NCBI RefSeq assembly: GCF_036885195.1
Contig: NZ_CP133656.1
Span: 4,052,585 to 4,116,584, forward strand
Source: Pectobacterium cacticida
GTDB lineage: Bacteria > Pseudomonadota > Gammaproteobacteria > Enterobacterales > Enterobacteriaceae
DNA: 64,000 nucleotides
Direction: 5' to 3'
Translations under genes and position numbers: made by a program
Notes under the pieces: model-generated
Database searches by the model: none
What the model was told of the DNA's origin: nothing
Seen by the model: only the letters and a program-made list of their open reading frames with translations
Part shown: one piece after another, positions 9,074 to 17,668 of the stretch
Position numbering within the stretch: the first letter of the stretch is position 1
How the letters are laid out: each line of letters opens with the position of its first letter

Positions 9074-10444
9074 ATGTCAAATAATGCGATGAGTGTGGTG
9101 ATTCTTGCGGCGGGGAAAGGAACCCGCATGTATTCCGACCTTCCCAAGGTGTTACATCAACTAGCCGGTAAACCAATGGTCCAGCATGTTATTGATGCGG
9201 CCATGACGACGGGCGCACAGTGCATCCATCTGGTATATGGTCACGGCGGCGATTTGCTAAAACGAGAATTGAGCGCTCCAGCATTGAATTGGGTGCTACA
9301 GGCGGAGCAGTTGGGTACCGGCCATGCAATGCAGCAAGCCGCGCCGCATTTTGCCGACGATGAAGATATCCTCATACTGTATGGCGACGTGCCGCTAATT
9401 TCACCACAAACGCTGGCGCGATTACGCCAGGCTAAACCGCCGGGAGGGATCGGTCTGTTGACGGTGAGGCTGGCCGATCCAACGGGATATGGGCGAATTG
9501 TGCGGGAAAACGGGGCTGTAGTGGGGATCGTTGAGCATAAGGATGCTAGCGAACAACAGCGTCAGATTGATGAGATCAATACCGGCATTTTGATTGCCAA
9601 CGGCAAGGACTTGAAGCGTTGGTTAAGCCAGCTAACCAACAATAACGCGCAGGGTGAGTTTTATCTTACCGATATCATTGCGATGGCGGCAGAAGAAGGC
9701 CAGCGCGTCGAAGCGGTTCATCCCGAACGATTGAGCGAAGTTGAAGGCGTTAATAATCGTCGTCAACTGGCGGCGCTGGAGCGGGTTTATCAGCATGAAC
9801 AGGCAGATAGACTATTGCTGGCTGGCGTTATGCTGCTCGATCCTGAACGTTTTGATTTACGCGGCGAACTGGCGCACGGTCGTGATGTGATGATTGATGT
9901 CAATGTGGTGTTGGAAGGCCATGTTAAGCTAGGTCATCGGGTGAAAATTGGTGCGGGCTGTGTAATTAAGAATTGCGTTATTGGCGATGACTGTGAGATT
10001 AGCCCTTATTCTGTGTTGGAAGACGCTGTGTTAGACGCTCAGTGCACCGTTGGCCCGTTTGCCCGCTTGCGTCCGGGGGCGGAACTGGCAGAAGGCGCGC
10101 ATGTCGGCAACTTTGTCGAACTGAAAAAGGCGCGCTTGGGTAAAGGATCAAAAGCCGGTCATCTGAGCTATTTGGGCGATGCGGAGATTGGTTCCGGTGT
10201 TAATATCGGCGCGGGAACGATCACCTGTAACTATGATGGCGCGAACAAACATCGAACGATTATCGGCGATGACGTTTTTGTCGGATCGGATACCCAACTG
10301 GTCGCGCCGGTAAGCATTGCCAACGGCGTAACGATTGGGGCGGGCACCACGGTCACACGCGATGTGGCAGAAAACGAGCTGGTGATCAGCCGAGTGAAGC
10401 AGAAGCATATCGCTGGCTGGCAACGCCCGGTGAAAAAGCCATAA
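9074..10444 (+). CDS. glmU: Bifunctional GlcNAc-1-P uridyltransferase / GlcN-1-P acetyltransferase
   Basis: GlmU makes UDP-GlcNAc, the precursor of peptidoglycan and LPS and here also of the PNAG made by the pga genes further along. The N-terminal pyrophosphorylase domain has the nucleotide-binding signature LAAGKGTRMYSDLPKVLH near residue 10. From about residue 250 a left-handed beta helix of hexapeptide repeats forms the acetyltransferase (IGAGCVIKN, IGSGVNIGAGTITCNYDG). I chose ATG 9074 (456 residues, as in E. coli) because AGGA lies 6-7 bp ahead; ATG 9068 would add two residues. It is followed by glmS. Confidence 0.97.
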   Translation: MSNNAMSVVILAAGKGTRMYSDLPKVLHQLAGKPMVQHVIDAAMTTGAQCIHLVYGHGGDLLKRELSAPALNWVLQAEQLGTGHAMQQAAPHFADDEDILILYGDVPLISPQTLARLRQAKPPGGIGLLTVRLADPTGYGRIVRENGAVVGIVEHKDASEQQRQIDEINTGILIANGKDLKRWLSQLTNNNAQGEFYLTDIIAMAAEEGQRVEAVHPERLSEVEGVNNRRQLAALERVYQHEQADRLLLAGVMLLDPERFDLRGELAHGRDVMIDVNVVLEGHVKLGHRVKIGAGCVIKNCVIGDDCEISPYSVLEDAVLDAQCTVGPFARLRPGAELAEGAHVGNFVELKKARLGKGSKAGHLSYLGDAEIGSGVNIGAGTITCNYDGANKHRTIIGDDVFVGSDTQLVAPVSIANGVTIGAGTTVTRDVAENELVISRVKQKHIAGWQRPVKKP

Positions 10445-10450
10445 TCTACT

Positions 10451-10473
10451 CGTCTCCGCACGCGGCGGAGACG
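10451..10473 (+). terminator. Strong hairpin just after glmU
   Basis: CGTCTCCGC (10451-10459) and GCGGAGACG (10465-10473) form a perfect 9-bp stem with loop ACGCG, followed by only a short GTTTTG. In E. coli glmU and glmS are co-transcribed and the message is cut near the glmU stop. This hairpin may be a partial terminator or a processing landmark. Confidence 0.65.
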
Positions 10474-10591
10474 GTTTTGCCCTGTGTTTTTATCGATACC
10501 AGAACACAGGCCAAAACATAATAATCCCCAACTCTCTACAAGGCTCGGGGAATCCGGAAAAACCGGAACAATCAGGTCTAAGACATCCCTG

Positions 10592-10608
10592 GTGACACAA
10601 TATGTCAC
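10592..10608 (+). promoter_or_regulatory. glmS leader hairpin (GlmZ-type control)
   Basis: GTGACA (10592-10597) pairs with TGTCAC (10603-10608) around CAATA, ending 19 bp before the glmS ATG. In E. coli the glmS leader folds into an inhibitory hairpin near the Shine-Dalgarno that the small RNA GlmZ opens with Hfq. The placement and sequence type here fit the same control; glmZ itself is not in the window. Confidence 0.7.
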
Positions 10609-10627
10609 TTTTATAGGAATACCATCG

Positions 10628-12460
10628 ATGTGTGGAATTGTAGGCGCAGTTGCGCAACGTGATGTTGCAGAGATCTTGTTAGAAGGTTTACGCCGTCTTG
10701 AATACCGTGGTTATGACTCTGCGGGGCTGGCGGTTGTGGATAATGAAGGACAGGTTGTTCGTTTGCGTCGCCTGGGGAAAGTGCAAGTGCTGTCTCAGGC
10801 CGCTGATGAACATCCATTACACGGTGGCACGGGGATAGCTCATACCCGTTGGGCAACGCATGGTGAACCTTCCGAAGAGAACGCTCACCCGCATGTTTCT
10901 GAACATATCACCATCGTCCACAACGGCATTATCGAAAATCACGAACCGCTGCGCGAACTGATGATCGGTCGCGGTTATCGTTTTGTGTCGGAAACCGACA
11001 CGGAAGTGGTCGCTCATCTGATTCATTTTGAACAGAAGCAAAACGGCGGGACGCTGGTTGAGGTGGTTAAACGCGTGATCCCACAACTGCGCGGTGCCTA
11101 TGGCATGGTGGTGTTGGATAATCGCGACCCCAGCGTGCTGGTTGCCGCACGCTCCGGTAGCCCATTGGTGATTGGTCTTGGTGTCGGCGAGAACTTCATC
11201 GCCTCCGATCAGCTGGCGCTACTGCCAGTGACGCGCCGCTTCATGTTCCTGGAAGAAGGTGACGTAGCGGAGATTACCCGCCGTGACGTGCGCGTGTTTG
11301 ATAAATCAGGCCAGCTTGCTACTCGTGAAGAAATCGAATCAAAAGTGAATTACGATGCCGGTGACAAAGGCGCGTATCGTCACTACATGCAGAAAGAGAT
11401 TTACGAACAGCCGATGGCGATTAAGAGCACCCTTGAAGGGCGTTTCAGTCACGGTGAGATCGATCTTTCTGAATTAGGCCCGAAAGCGGATGAACTGCTG
11501 GCTAAGGTTGAGCATGTTCAGATCATCGCCTGTGGGACGTCCTATAACTCCGGTATGGTGTCTCGCTATTGGTTCGAAGCGTTGGCGGGCGTGCCGTGTG
11601 ACGTAGAGATCGCTTCCGAATTCCGCTATCGCAAACCGGCCATACGTAAAAATAGCCTGATGATTACCCTGTCTCAATCAGGGGAAACGGCAGATACGCT
11701 GGCGGCGTTACGTTTGTCCAAAGATCTGGGCTATCTGGGGTCGCTGGCTATTTGTAACGTGGCGGGGTCCTCTCTGGTGCGTGAATCCGATCTGGCGCTG
11801 ATGACCAAAGCGGGCGTCGAGATTGGTGTCGCCTCGACCAAGGCCTTTACCACCCAGCTCACCGTCCTACTAATGCTGGTGGCGCGAATTGGTCGCCTGC
11901 GCGGTATGGATGCGCAGATCGAGCATGACATCGTACATGGCTTGCAGGCATTACCTGCACGTATTGAACAGATGTTGTCTCAGGACAAACTCATCGAATC
12001 TCTGGCGGAAGGTTTCTCTGACAAACATCATGCGCTGTTCTTAGGGCGCGGCGATCAGTACCCGATCGCCATGGAAGGTGCGTTGAAGCTGAAAGAGATC
12101 TCTTATATCCATGCTGAAGCCTATGCGGCGGGCGAATTAAAACATGGCCCGCTGGCGCTGATCGATGCCGATATGCCGGTGGTTGTCGTGGCGCCGAACA
12201 ACGAATTGTTAGAGAAATTGAAATCCAACATTGAAGAAGTTCGCGCGCGTGGCGGTGAGCTGTATGTCTTCGCTGATGAAGATGCTGGCTTCACCAGCAG
12301 CGAAAATATGAAGATTATTCCGCTGCCGCATGTCGAAGAAGTGATTGCCCCGATCTTCTACACGGTGCCGTTGCAACTGCTGTCTTATCATGTTGCGCTG
12401 ATTAAAGGCACGGATGTTGACCAGCCGCGCAACCTGGCGAAGTCGGTGACTGTCGAATAA
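10628..12460 (+). CDS. glmS: Glutamine-fructose-6-phosphate aminotransferase
   Basis: GlmS converts fructose-6-P and glutamine into glucosamine-6-P, the committed step to amino sugars. The protein is 610 residues (609 in E. coli). It must start at MCGIVGAVAQ because the second residue, Cys, becomes the N-terminal glutaminase nucleophile; a longer in-frame reading upstream is therefore not the gene. The glutamine amidotransferase domain covers about 1-240. Two SIS sugar-isomerase domains follow (CGTSYNSGMVSRYW, LSQSGETADT, GRGDQYPIAMEGALKLKEISY) and the end is KSVTVE. Confidence 0.98.
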   Translation: MCGIVGAVAQRDVAEILLEGLRRLEYRGYDSAGLAVVDNEGQVVRLRRLGKVQVLSQAADEHPLHGGTGIAHTRWATHGEPSEENAHPHVSEHITIVHNGIIENHEPLRELMIGRGYRFVSETDTEVVAHLIHFEQKQNGGTLVEVVKRVIPQLRGAYGMVVLDNRDPSVLVAARSGSPLVIGLGVGENFIASDQLALLPVTRRFMFLEEGDVAEITRRDVRVFDKSGQLATREEIESKVNYDAGDKGAYRHYMQKEIYEQPMAIKSTLEGRFSHGEIDLSELGPKADELLAKVEHVQIIACGTSYNSGMVSRYWFEALAGVPCDVEIASEFRYRKPAIRKNSLMITLSQSGETADTLAALRLSKDLGYLGSLAICNVAGSSLVRESDLALMTKAGVEIGVASTKAFTTQLTVLLMLVARIGRLRGMDAQIEHDIVHGLQALPARIEQMLSQDKLIESLAEGFSDKHHALFLGRGDQYPIAMEGALKLKEISYIHAEAYAAGELKHGPLALIDADMPVVVVAPNNELLEKLKSNIEEVRARGGELYVFADEDAGFTSSENMKIIPLPHVEEVIAPIFYTVPLQLLSYHVALIKGTDVDQPRNLAKSVTVE

Positions 12461-12484
12461 CGATCCCCTTTGTAGCGAGTCGCT

Positions 12485-12522
12485 AAAATCCGCCTTATGT
12501 CTATGAACATAAGGCGGATTTT
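12485..12522. terminator. Bidirectional terminator after glmS
   Basis: A perfect 16-bp stem, AAAATCCGCCTTATGT at 12485-12500 and ACATAAGGCGGATTTT at 12507-12522, closes the loop CTATGA. The stem ends supply A- and T-runs on both strands. It starts 24 bp after the glmS stop. Confidence 0.92.
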
Positions 12523-12559
12523 CTATCTTCTTAATCCGGTTCTGCGTGTTTTTTGTAAC

Positions 12560-12574
12560 ATTCGCAATGCGAAT
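12560..12574. promoter_or_regulatory. Palindrome in the promoter of the copper locus
   Basis: ATTCGC (12560-12565) and GCGAAT (12569-12574) flank AAT, then GAGATAC follows, about 48 bp upstream of the DUF2946 start. It looks like a dimeric-repressor operator. The sequence has some likeness to Fur or other metal-regulator boxes, but I cannot assign a regulator from sequence alone. Confidence 0.45.
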
Positions 12575-12621
12575 GAGATACACTCACTTACACCGAAAAG
12601 ACACTGATAACCGGCTGCATT

Positions 12622-13071
12622 TTGCACGAGCGTACACGGACATATTTCATCGCGTCATGGCTTGCGTTGTTAGCTATCGCCATGTTGTTTGTTGCCCCCG
12701 TAATCTCTAAAGCCATTACCCGCCAAACTGCCGCCTGCCAGCCTTCATCTGCCATTGTGTCAATGCACACGCCGGATAAGCACCACGCTATGATGGGGGC
12801 GATGCCTTGTGAAGGTACCTTTTCTCAGGTTCACCAAATGATGCCCGGCCACGCGATGTCGCCAATGGAGGAGATCGCCTGCGGCTACTGCCAATTGCTG
12901 GTTCACCTACCTTTTGTTCAATTGATACTGGCGGTACTGCTCTGGCTGCTACTGCGTTTTATTATTCGTATCCGGTTAATGCCGATCGTTTGTACGCCAA
13001 TTTATCGCGCCTGGTCGCCTCAGCGCGCGCGTGCTCCCCCTGCTGCTTTTCTGTTTCCGTGTAACCACTAA
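12622..13071 (+). CDS. DUF2946-like membrane protein of a copper locus
   Basis: This 149-residue protein has an N-terminal hydrophobic segment (about residues 10-30), a Met/His-rich stretch (MHTPDKHHAMMGAMPCEG, HQMMPGHAMSPMEE), a CGYCQLL motif, and a second membrane helix near 97-117 followed by a basic tail. This pattern is that of the DUF2946 family, which sits next to copper-receptor genes. The only start keeping the first helix is a TTG at 12622 with no good ribosome-binding site, so the start is uncertain. It lies 76 bp upstream of the TonB-dependent copper receptor and probably shares its operon. Its function is not established; Met/His/Cys content suggests metal handling. Confidence 0.65.
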   Translation: MHERTRTYFIASWLALLAIAMLFVAPVISKAITRQTAACQPSSAIVSMHTPDKHHAMMGAMPCEGTFSQVHQMMPGHAMSPMEEIACGYCQLLVHLPFVQLILAVLLWLLLRFIIRIRLMPIVCTPIYRAWSPQRARAPPAAFLFPCNH

Positions 13072-13147
13072 TTACCACGATTGCGTTGCCTTTTAGCTCA
13101 TCTCTTGATGGGCCGGATGGGCTTACGCCAGAAAAACAGTAAGGGAT

Positions 13148-15226
13148 ATGATGAAAAAACATGATGTTGTACTGACACCAATCGCTTCTATGGTTTTGTT
13201 AGCACTTCTTTCGGGGACAACGTTCGCCGATGAGCCGCACAGCCATGAGCAGAACGAAGGCCCTGTTATGATCGTAACCGCGCCCCTTTCTTCGCCCCTG
13301 GAAATCGTCACTTCACCCAAAACGCCGCGCCAGCCTGTCCCCGCGAGCGATGGTTCCGATTACCTGAAAACGATTCCGGGTTTTTCGCAGATTCGTAACG
13401 GCGGCACCAATGGCGATCCGGTCTTTCGCGGCATGTTCGGCTCACGCTTGCGTATTTTGACCAACAACGGAGAAATGCTGGGTGCCTGTCCGGCGCGCAT
13501 GGATGCGCCCAGTTCATATATTTCCCCGGAAAGTTATGATCTTATGACGTTTATTAAGGGGCCGCAAACCGTACTGTGGGGGCCGGGAAATTCAGCCGGA
13601 ACGCTACGCTTTGACCGTGAGCCGCCACGATTTGACCAACCCGGTATTCAAGGTTCGGCCAGCCTGCTATCTGGCTCAAACCGCCGGTGGGATCAAAATG
13701 CAGACATTAGCGTAGGCAGTGAAGAAGGCTATCTGCGGTTGATGGGAAATAAATCACGTGCTGATGACTATAAAGACGGCGCTGGCAAACGTGTACCGTC
13801 AAAATGGGATAAATGGAATGGCGATATGGCGCTCGGTTGGACGCCAGACAAAGATACACTGATTGAGCTAACGGCGGGAAAAGGGGATGGCGAAGCCCGT
13901 TATGCCGGCCGGGGGATGGATGGCTCCCAGTTCAAGCGAGAAAGTCTGGGAATGCGCGTTGAGAAGTCCAATATCGGTGAGGTCTTTGACAAATTTGAGG
14001 CCAATGTTTATTACAACTACGCTGACCACGTTATGGATAATTACTCACTGCGTTCACCGGGGGGGATGACTACGCCTGGCGGAACGGGGCACGGCGGCGG
14101 ATCGATGGGATCAGGAATGGGGTCCTCGATGCATTCCGGTGCCAAGATGATGATGAACGGGCCAATGGCGATGGAGCTCGATCGCCGAACGGTGGGCGGC
14201 CGCATGATGGGAACCTGGCAGTGGTCAGACGTGGAATTGCGCAGCGGTGCGGATACGCAACTTAATACCCACCGCAACAAAAGCAATGCAGGGTGGACGA
14301 AAGATGCCCGCTTCCATGATTATGGCGTGTTTAGCGAGCTGACATGGATGGCTACAGAGCACAGCAGCGTTATCAGCGGAGCGCGTCTGGATCGGGTGAT
14401 TGTCGATAATTTCACCCAAACAGGTTCCTCTAAACGCACTGATACGCTGCCGGCGGGGTTTGTCCGTCTTGAGCATCATCTTGCTGATATTCCAGTCATG
14501 TTTTATGCCGGAGTGGGCTACACCGAGCGATTTCCCGACTATTGGGAGCTATTTTCGCCCAAAAAGTATTGGCCGGATGGATCTACCAATACGTTTGACC
14601 GTGTTAAAACGGAAAAAACCACCCAGATTGATATCGGTGCGCAGTACAAAGGCAGCCAACTCAATGGTTGGGTATCGGCTTACGTTGGGCGGGTAAACGA
14701 TTTTATTCTCTTTCGCTACGATCCCACCAATCCGCGTGACAGTCAGGTCGATAACATAGACGCCACAATCATGGGAGGGGAAGCTGGGGTAAGCTATCAG
14801 TTAACCGACGCGTGGAAAACAGACGCCAGCGTAGCCTACTCCTGGGGTAAAAATACCGATGACCACCAACCGTTACCACAAATCCCGCCGCTGGAAGCGC
14901 GGCTGGGGTTAACCTGGGAAAAAGGGGATTGGAGTAGCGCTGGGCTATTACGTATCGTCAGCGCGCAGCATCGAACCGATAACAATAATGGTAATGTCGT
15001 CGGGAAAGATTTCGACCACAGCGCCGGTTTTGCGGTCTTTTCTGCGAATGCGGCTTATCGGGTCAATAAACACGTTAAGCTAAGCGCCGGGGTAGACAAC
15101 TTATTTGACAAGGCCTATAGCGAGCATTTAAATCTGGCGGGTAACAGCAGCTTCGGCTATTCGGCGAATACGTCGGTTAACGAGCCTGGACGAACCTTCT
15201 GGGCTAAGCTGAATGTTACATTCTGA
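13148..15226 (+). CDS. TonB-dependent copper receptor (OprC/NosA type)
   Basis: This 692-residue outer-membrane receptor has a signal peptide ending TFA-DEPHSH and a His-rich mature N-terminus. The plug domain has the very characteristic run of the copper-receptor family (SPLEIVTSPKTPRQPVPASDG, then FRGMFGSRLRILTN and GACPARMDAPSSYISPES). The beta barrel ends NEPGRTFWAKLNVTF with a terminal aromatic. A Gly/Met/His-rich insert (GTGHGGGSMGSGMGSSMHSG and MMMNGPMAMEL) near residues 310-340 is a likely copper-binding loop. Two adjacent ATGs (13148 and 13151) are possible. OprC homologues import copper; substrate is inferred from family. Confidence 0.88.
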   Translation: MMKKHDVVLTPIASMVLLALLSGTTFADEPHSHEQNEGPVMIVTAPLSSPLEIVTSPKTPRQPVPASDGSDYLKTIPGFSQIRNGGTNGDPVFRGMFGSRLRILTNNGEMLGACPARMDAPSSYISPESYDLMTFIKGPQTVLWGPGNSAGTLRFDREPPRFDQPGIQGSASLLSGSNRRWDQNADISVGSEEGYLRLMGNKSRADDYKDGAGKRVPSKWDKWNGDMALGWTPDKDTLIELTAGKGDGEARYAGRGMDGSQFKRESLGMRVEKSNIGEVFDKFEANVYYNYADHVMDNYSLRSPGGMTTPGGTGHGGGSMGSGMGSSMHSGAKMMMNGPMAMELDRRTVGGRMMGTWQWSDVELRSGADTQLNTHRNKSNAGWTKDARFHDYGVFSELTWMATEHSSVISGARLDRVIVDNFTQTGSSKRTDTLPAGFVRLEHHLADIPVMFYAGVGYTERFPDYWELFSPKKYWPDGSTNTFDRVKTEKTTQIDIGAQYKGSQLNGWVSAYVGRVNDFILFRYDPTNPRDSQVDNIDATIMGGEAGVSYQLTDAWKTDASVAYSWGKNTDDHQPLPQIPPLEARLGLTWEKGDWSSAGLLRIVSAQHRTDNNNGNVVGKDFDHSAGFAVFSANAAYRVNKHVKLSAGVDNLFDKAYSEHLNLAGNSSFGYSANTSVNEPGRTFWAKLNVTF

Positions 15227-15232
15227 TGAGAT

Positions 15233-15287
15233 CCCGGCTCTCTGAGCCGGGAAAGTCGATGGGGTTGATGATCTGTCTCCCCATCGA
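15233..15287 (+). terminator. Tandem hairpins after the copper receptor
   Basis: CCCGGCTC (15233-15240) pairs with GAGCCGGG (15244-15251), and TCGATGGGG (15256-15264) pairs with CCCCATCGA (15279-15287). No good T-run follows the first; the second is followed at distance by TTTTTTAT. They probably end the copper operon ahead of the pst promoter. Confidence 0.55.
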
Positions 15288-15367
15288 TTGACTCACTGTT
15301 TTTTATCAGCACCGATCTGAACCGGTATTCTGGTCGGCGGTGCTTACTTTTTACCTGTACATCTTCA

Positions 15368-15418
15368 TTGTCATAAAACTGTCACATTATCTACATTTTA
15401 CTGTCACTGAATTGTCCT
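15368..15418 (+). promoter_or_regulatory. Two Pho boxes of the pst promoter
   Basis: Box 1 is TTGTCATAAAACTGTCAC (15368-15385) and box 2 is CTGTCACTGAATTGTCCT (15401-15418), both close to the PhoB consensus of two CTGTCAT repeats 4 bp apart. The arrangement copies the E. coli pstS promoter. A plausible -10, TACACT, is at 15437-15442. PhoB-P should switch on pstSCAB-phoU when phosphate is scarce. Confidence 0.92.
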
Positions 15419-15508
15419 ATTTTTCCTTCTGCAAACTACACTCTGATTTGATAACTCTGATTGATAACGGCTCCACGTTGACACGTCGAGTATCCCACAG
15501 GAGGGATT

Positions 15509-16549
15509 ATGAAACTGATGCGTACCACTCTTGCCAGTGTTGTTGCGGCAACTCTTTCTCTAACGGCATTTTCTGCTTTTGCTGCTGCTAACCTCACCGG
15601 CGCTGGTGCGACATTCCCAGCGCCTGTTTATGCCAAATGGGCTGATTCCTACCAAAAAGAAACCGGTAATAAAGTTAACTATCAAGGGATTGGATCTTCT
15701 GGCGGTGTAAAACAAATTATTGCTAAAACGGTAGATTTTGGTGCTTCCGATGCGCCGTTGTCTGACGACAAATTAGCGCAAGACGGTCTATTCCAGTTCC
15801 CAACCGTGATCGGCGGCGTGGTGCTGGCAGTCAACATCCCGGGTATTAAAACTGGCGATTTAACGCTGGATGGTAAAACGCTGGGTGATATCTACCTGGG
15901 TAAAATCAAAAAATGGAATGACCCGGCTATCACTAAACTGAACCCGAACGCCAAACTGCCGGATCAGGATATCGCCGTGGTTCGTCGTGCTGATGGTTCA
16001 GGAACCTCTTTCGTGTTCACCAGCTACCTGTCTAAAGTAAACCCTGAATGGAAAGAGAAGATTGGCGCCGGCTCTACCGTAAACTGGCCGACCGGTCTGG
16101 GTGGTAAAGGCAACGATGGTATCGCCGCGTTCGTACAACGTCTGCCTGGTTCTATCGGTTATGTTGAATACGCGTATGCTAAACAGAATAACCTGGCTTA
16201 CACCAAACTGGTTTCTGCTGATGGCAAAGCGGTCAGCCCGACAGGCCCTAACTTCAGTAATGCGGCTAAAGGGATCGACTGGAGCAAGTCATTTGCTCAG
16301 GATCTAACCAATCAAAAAGGCGCGGATGCCTGGCCGATCACGTCAACCACGTTTATTCTGGTTCATACTAAACAGGATAAACCTGAGCAGGGCGCTGAAG
16401 TGTTGAAATTCTTCGATTGGGCGTTCAATAAGGGTGGTGAGCAAGCTGAAGCGTTAGATTATGCTACGTTGCCACAAGAAGTTGTTGAGCAAATCCGCGC
16501 AGCATGGAAAACGCAGATAAAAGATAGCAGCGGTAAAGCGCTGTACTAA
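15509..16549 (+). CDS. pstS: Periplasmic phosphate-binding protein
   Basis: This 346-residue secreted binding protein delivers phosphate to PstCAB. A signal peptide (MKLMRTTLASVVAATLSLTAFSAFA) is followed by the mature start ANLTGAGATFPAPVYAKW. Phosphate-site motifs are visible: GIGSSGGVKQI, DFGASDAPLS and the RRADGSGTSFVFTSYL loop. CAGGAGG precedes the ATG. It is the first gene of the Pho-box-controlled operon; 159 bp separate it from pstC. Confidence 0.98.
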   Translation: MKLMRTTLASVVAATLSLTAFSAFAAANLTGAGATFPAPVYAKWADSYQKETGNKVNYQGIGSSGGVKQIIAKTVDFGASDAPLSDDKLAQDGLFQFPTVIGGVVLAVNIPGIKTGDLTLDGKTLGDIYLGKIKKWNDPAITKLNPNAKLPDQDIAVVRRADGSGTSFVFTSYLSKVNPEWKEKIGAGSTVNWPTGLGGKGNDGIAAFVQRLPGSIGYVEYAYAKQNNLAYTKLVSADGKAVSPTGPNFSNAAKGIDWSKSFAQDLTNQKGADAWPITSTTFILVHTKQDKPEQGAEVLKFFDWAFNKGGEQAEALDYATLPQEVVEQIRAAWKTQIKDSSGKALY

Positions 16550-16708
16550 TTTAGCGTATCCATCGTGTTGGTAACCAGATCATGATGAGGTTGTCAGATT
16601 CTGGAAAATAAGCAGTAGAACAACAGGTTGTATCGGGGCGGAGAGGTGATGGTAACTTCTCTGCCTTCAATAGCTTATTTAATGTTGTTAAAACGAGAAG
16701 AGAGACGT

Positions 16709-17668
16709 ATGGCTGAGTACAAGCCAACTATCAAAGCCCCGGGGAAATATGGCGATATCCTTTTCGGCACGCTGGTAAAACTGGCGGCGCTGGTCACGTT
16801 GCTGTTATTGGGAGGCATCATCGTTTCCCTGATTGTGGCATCCTGGCCGAGCATCGAAAAGTTTGGTTTTGCCTTCTTGTGGACGAAAGAATGGGATGCG
16901 CCCGCAGAACAATTTGGTGCGCTGGTACCGATTTACGGTACTGTCGTGACCTCGCTTATTGCACTCATTATCGCCATCCCGATTAGCTTCGGGATTGCGT
17001 TATTTCTGACTGAACTGGCGCCAGCATGGTTGAAACGCCCGCTTGGCGTGGCGATTGAATTACTGGCGGCCATTCCGAGTATTGTTTATGGCATGTGGGG
17101 GCTGTTTATTTTTGCGCCGCTATTTGCCAAGTATTTCCAGCAGCCGGTAGGTAACGTCCTATCCGGCATTCCTATTGTTGGTTCGCTGTTTTCCGGCCCG
17201 GCGTTCGGGATCGGTATTCTGGCGGCTGGCGTCATTCTGGCTATCATGATTATCCCTTATATCGCCGCGGTTATGCGCGATGTGTTTGAGCAGACGCCAG
17301 TCATGATGAAAGAGTCCGCTTATGGTATTGGTTGTACTACGTGGGAAGTGATCTGGCGCATCGTGTTGCCTTATACCAAAAATGGCGTTATCGGCGGAAT
17401 CATGTTGGGGCTGGGGCGCGCTCTGGGCGAAACCATGGCTGTGACCTTTATCATTGGTAATACCTACCAACTCGATAGTGCGTCGTTGTATATGCCCGGC
17501 AACAGTATCACCTCCGCGTTGGCGAACGAATTCGCCGAAGCCGAATCCGGGCTGCATACGGCCGCGTTGATGGAGCTGGGGCTGATCCTATTTGTGATTA
17601 CTTTTATCGTACTGGCATGCTCAAAATTGATGGTGATGCGACTGGCAAAAAATGAGGGAGCGCGCTAA
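16709..17668 (+). CDS. pstC: Phosphate ABC transporter permease
   Basis: This 319-residue inner-membrane permease has the same length as E. coli PstC when read from ATG 16709 (MAEYKPTIKAPGKYGDI). An in-frame start further upstream at 16628 would add an unrelated 27-residue tail. The permease loop is seen as ESAYGIGCTTWEVIWRIVLPYTKNGVIGGIMLGLGRALGETMA in broken form near residue 220-260. Its stop overlaps the pstA start (TAATG), so the pair is translationally coupled. Confidence 0.97.
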   Translation: MAEYKPTIKAPGKYGDILFGTLVKLAALVTLLLLGGIIVSLIVASWPSIEKFGFAFLWTKEWDAPAEQFGALVPIYGTVVTSLIALIIAIPISFGIALFLTELAPAWLKRPLGVAIELLAAIPSIVYGMWGLFIFAPLFAKYFQQPVGNVLSGIPIVGSLFSGPAFGIGILAAGVILAIMIIPYIAAVMRDVFEQTPVMMKESAYGIGCTTWEVIWRIVLPYTKNGVIGGIMLGLGRALGETMAVTFIIGNTYQLDSASLYMPGNSITSALANEFAEAESGLHTAALMELGLILFVITFIVLACSKLMVMRLAKNEGAR

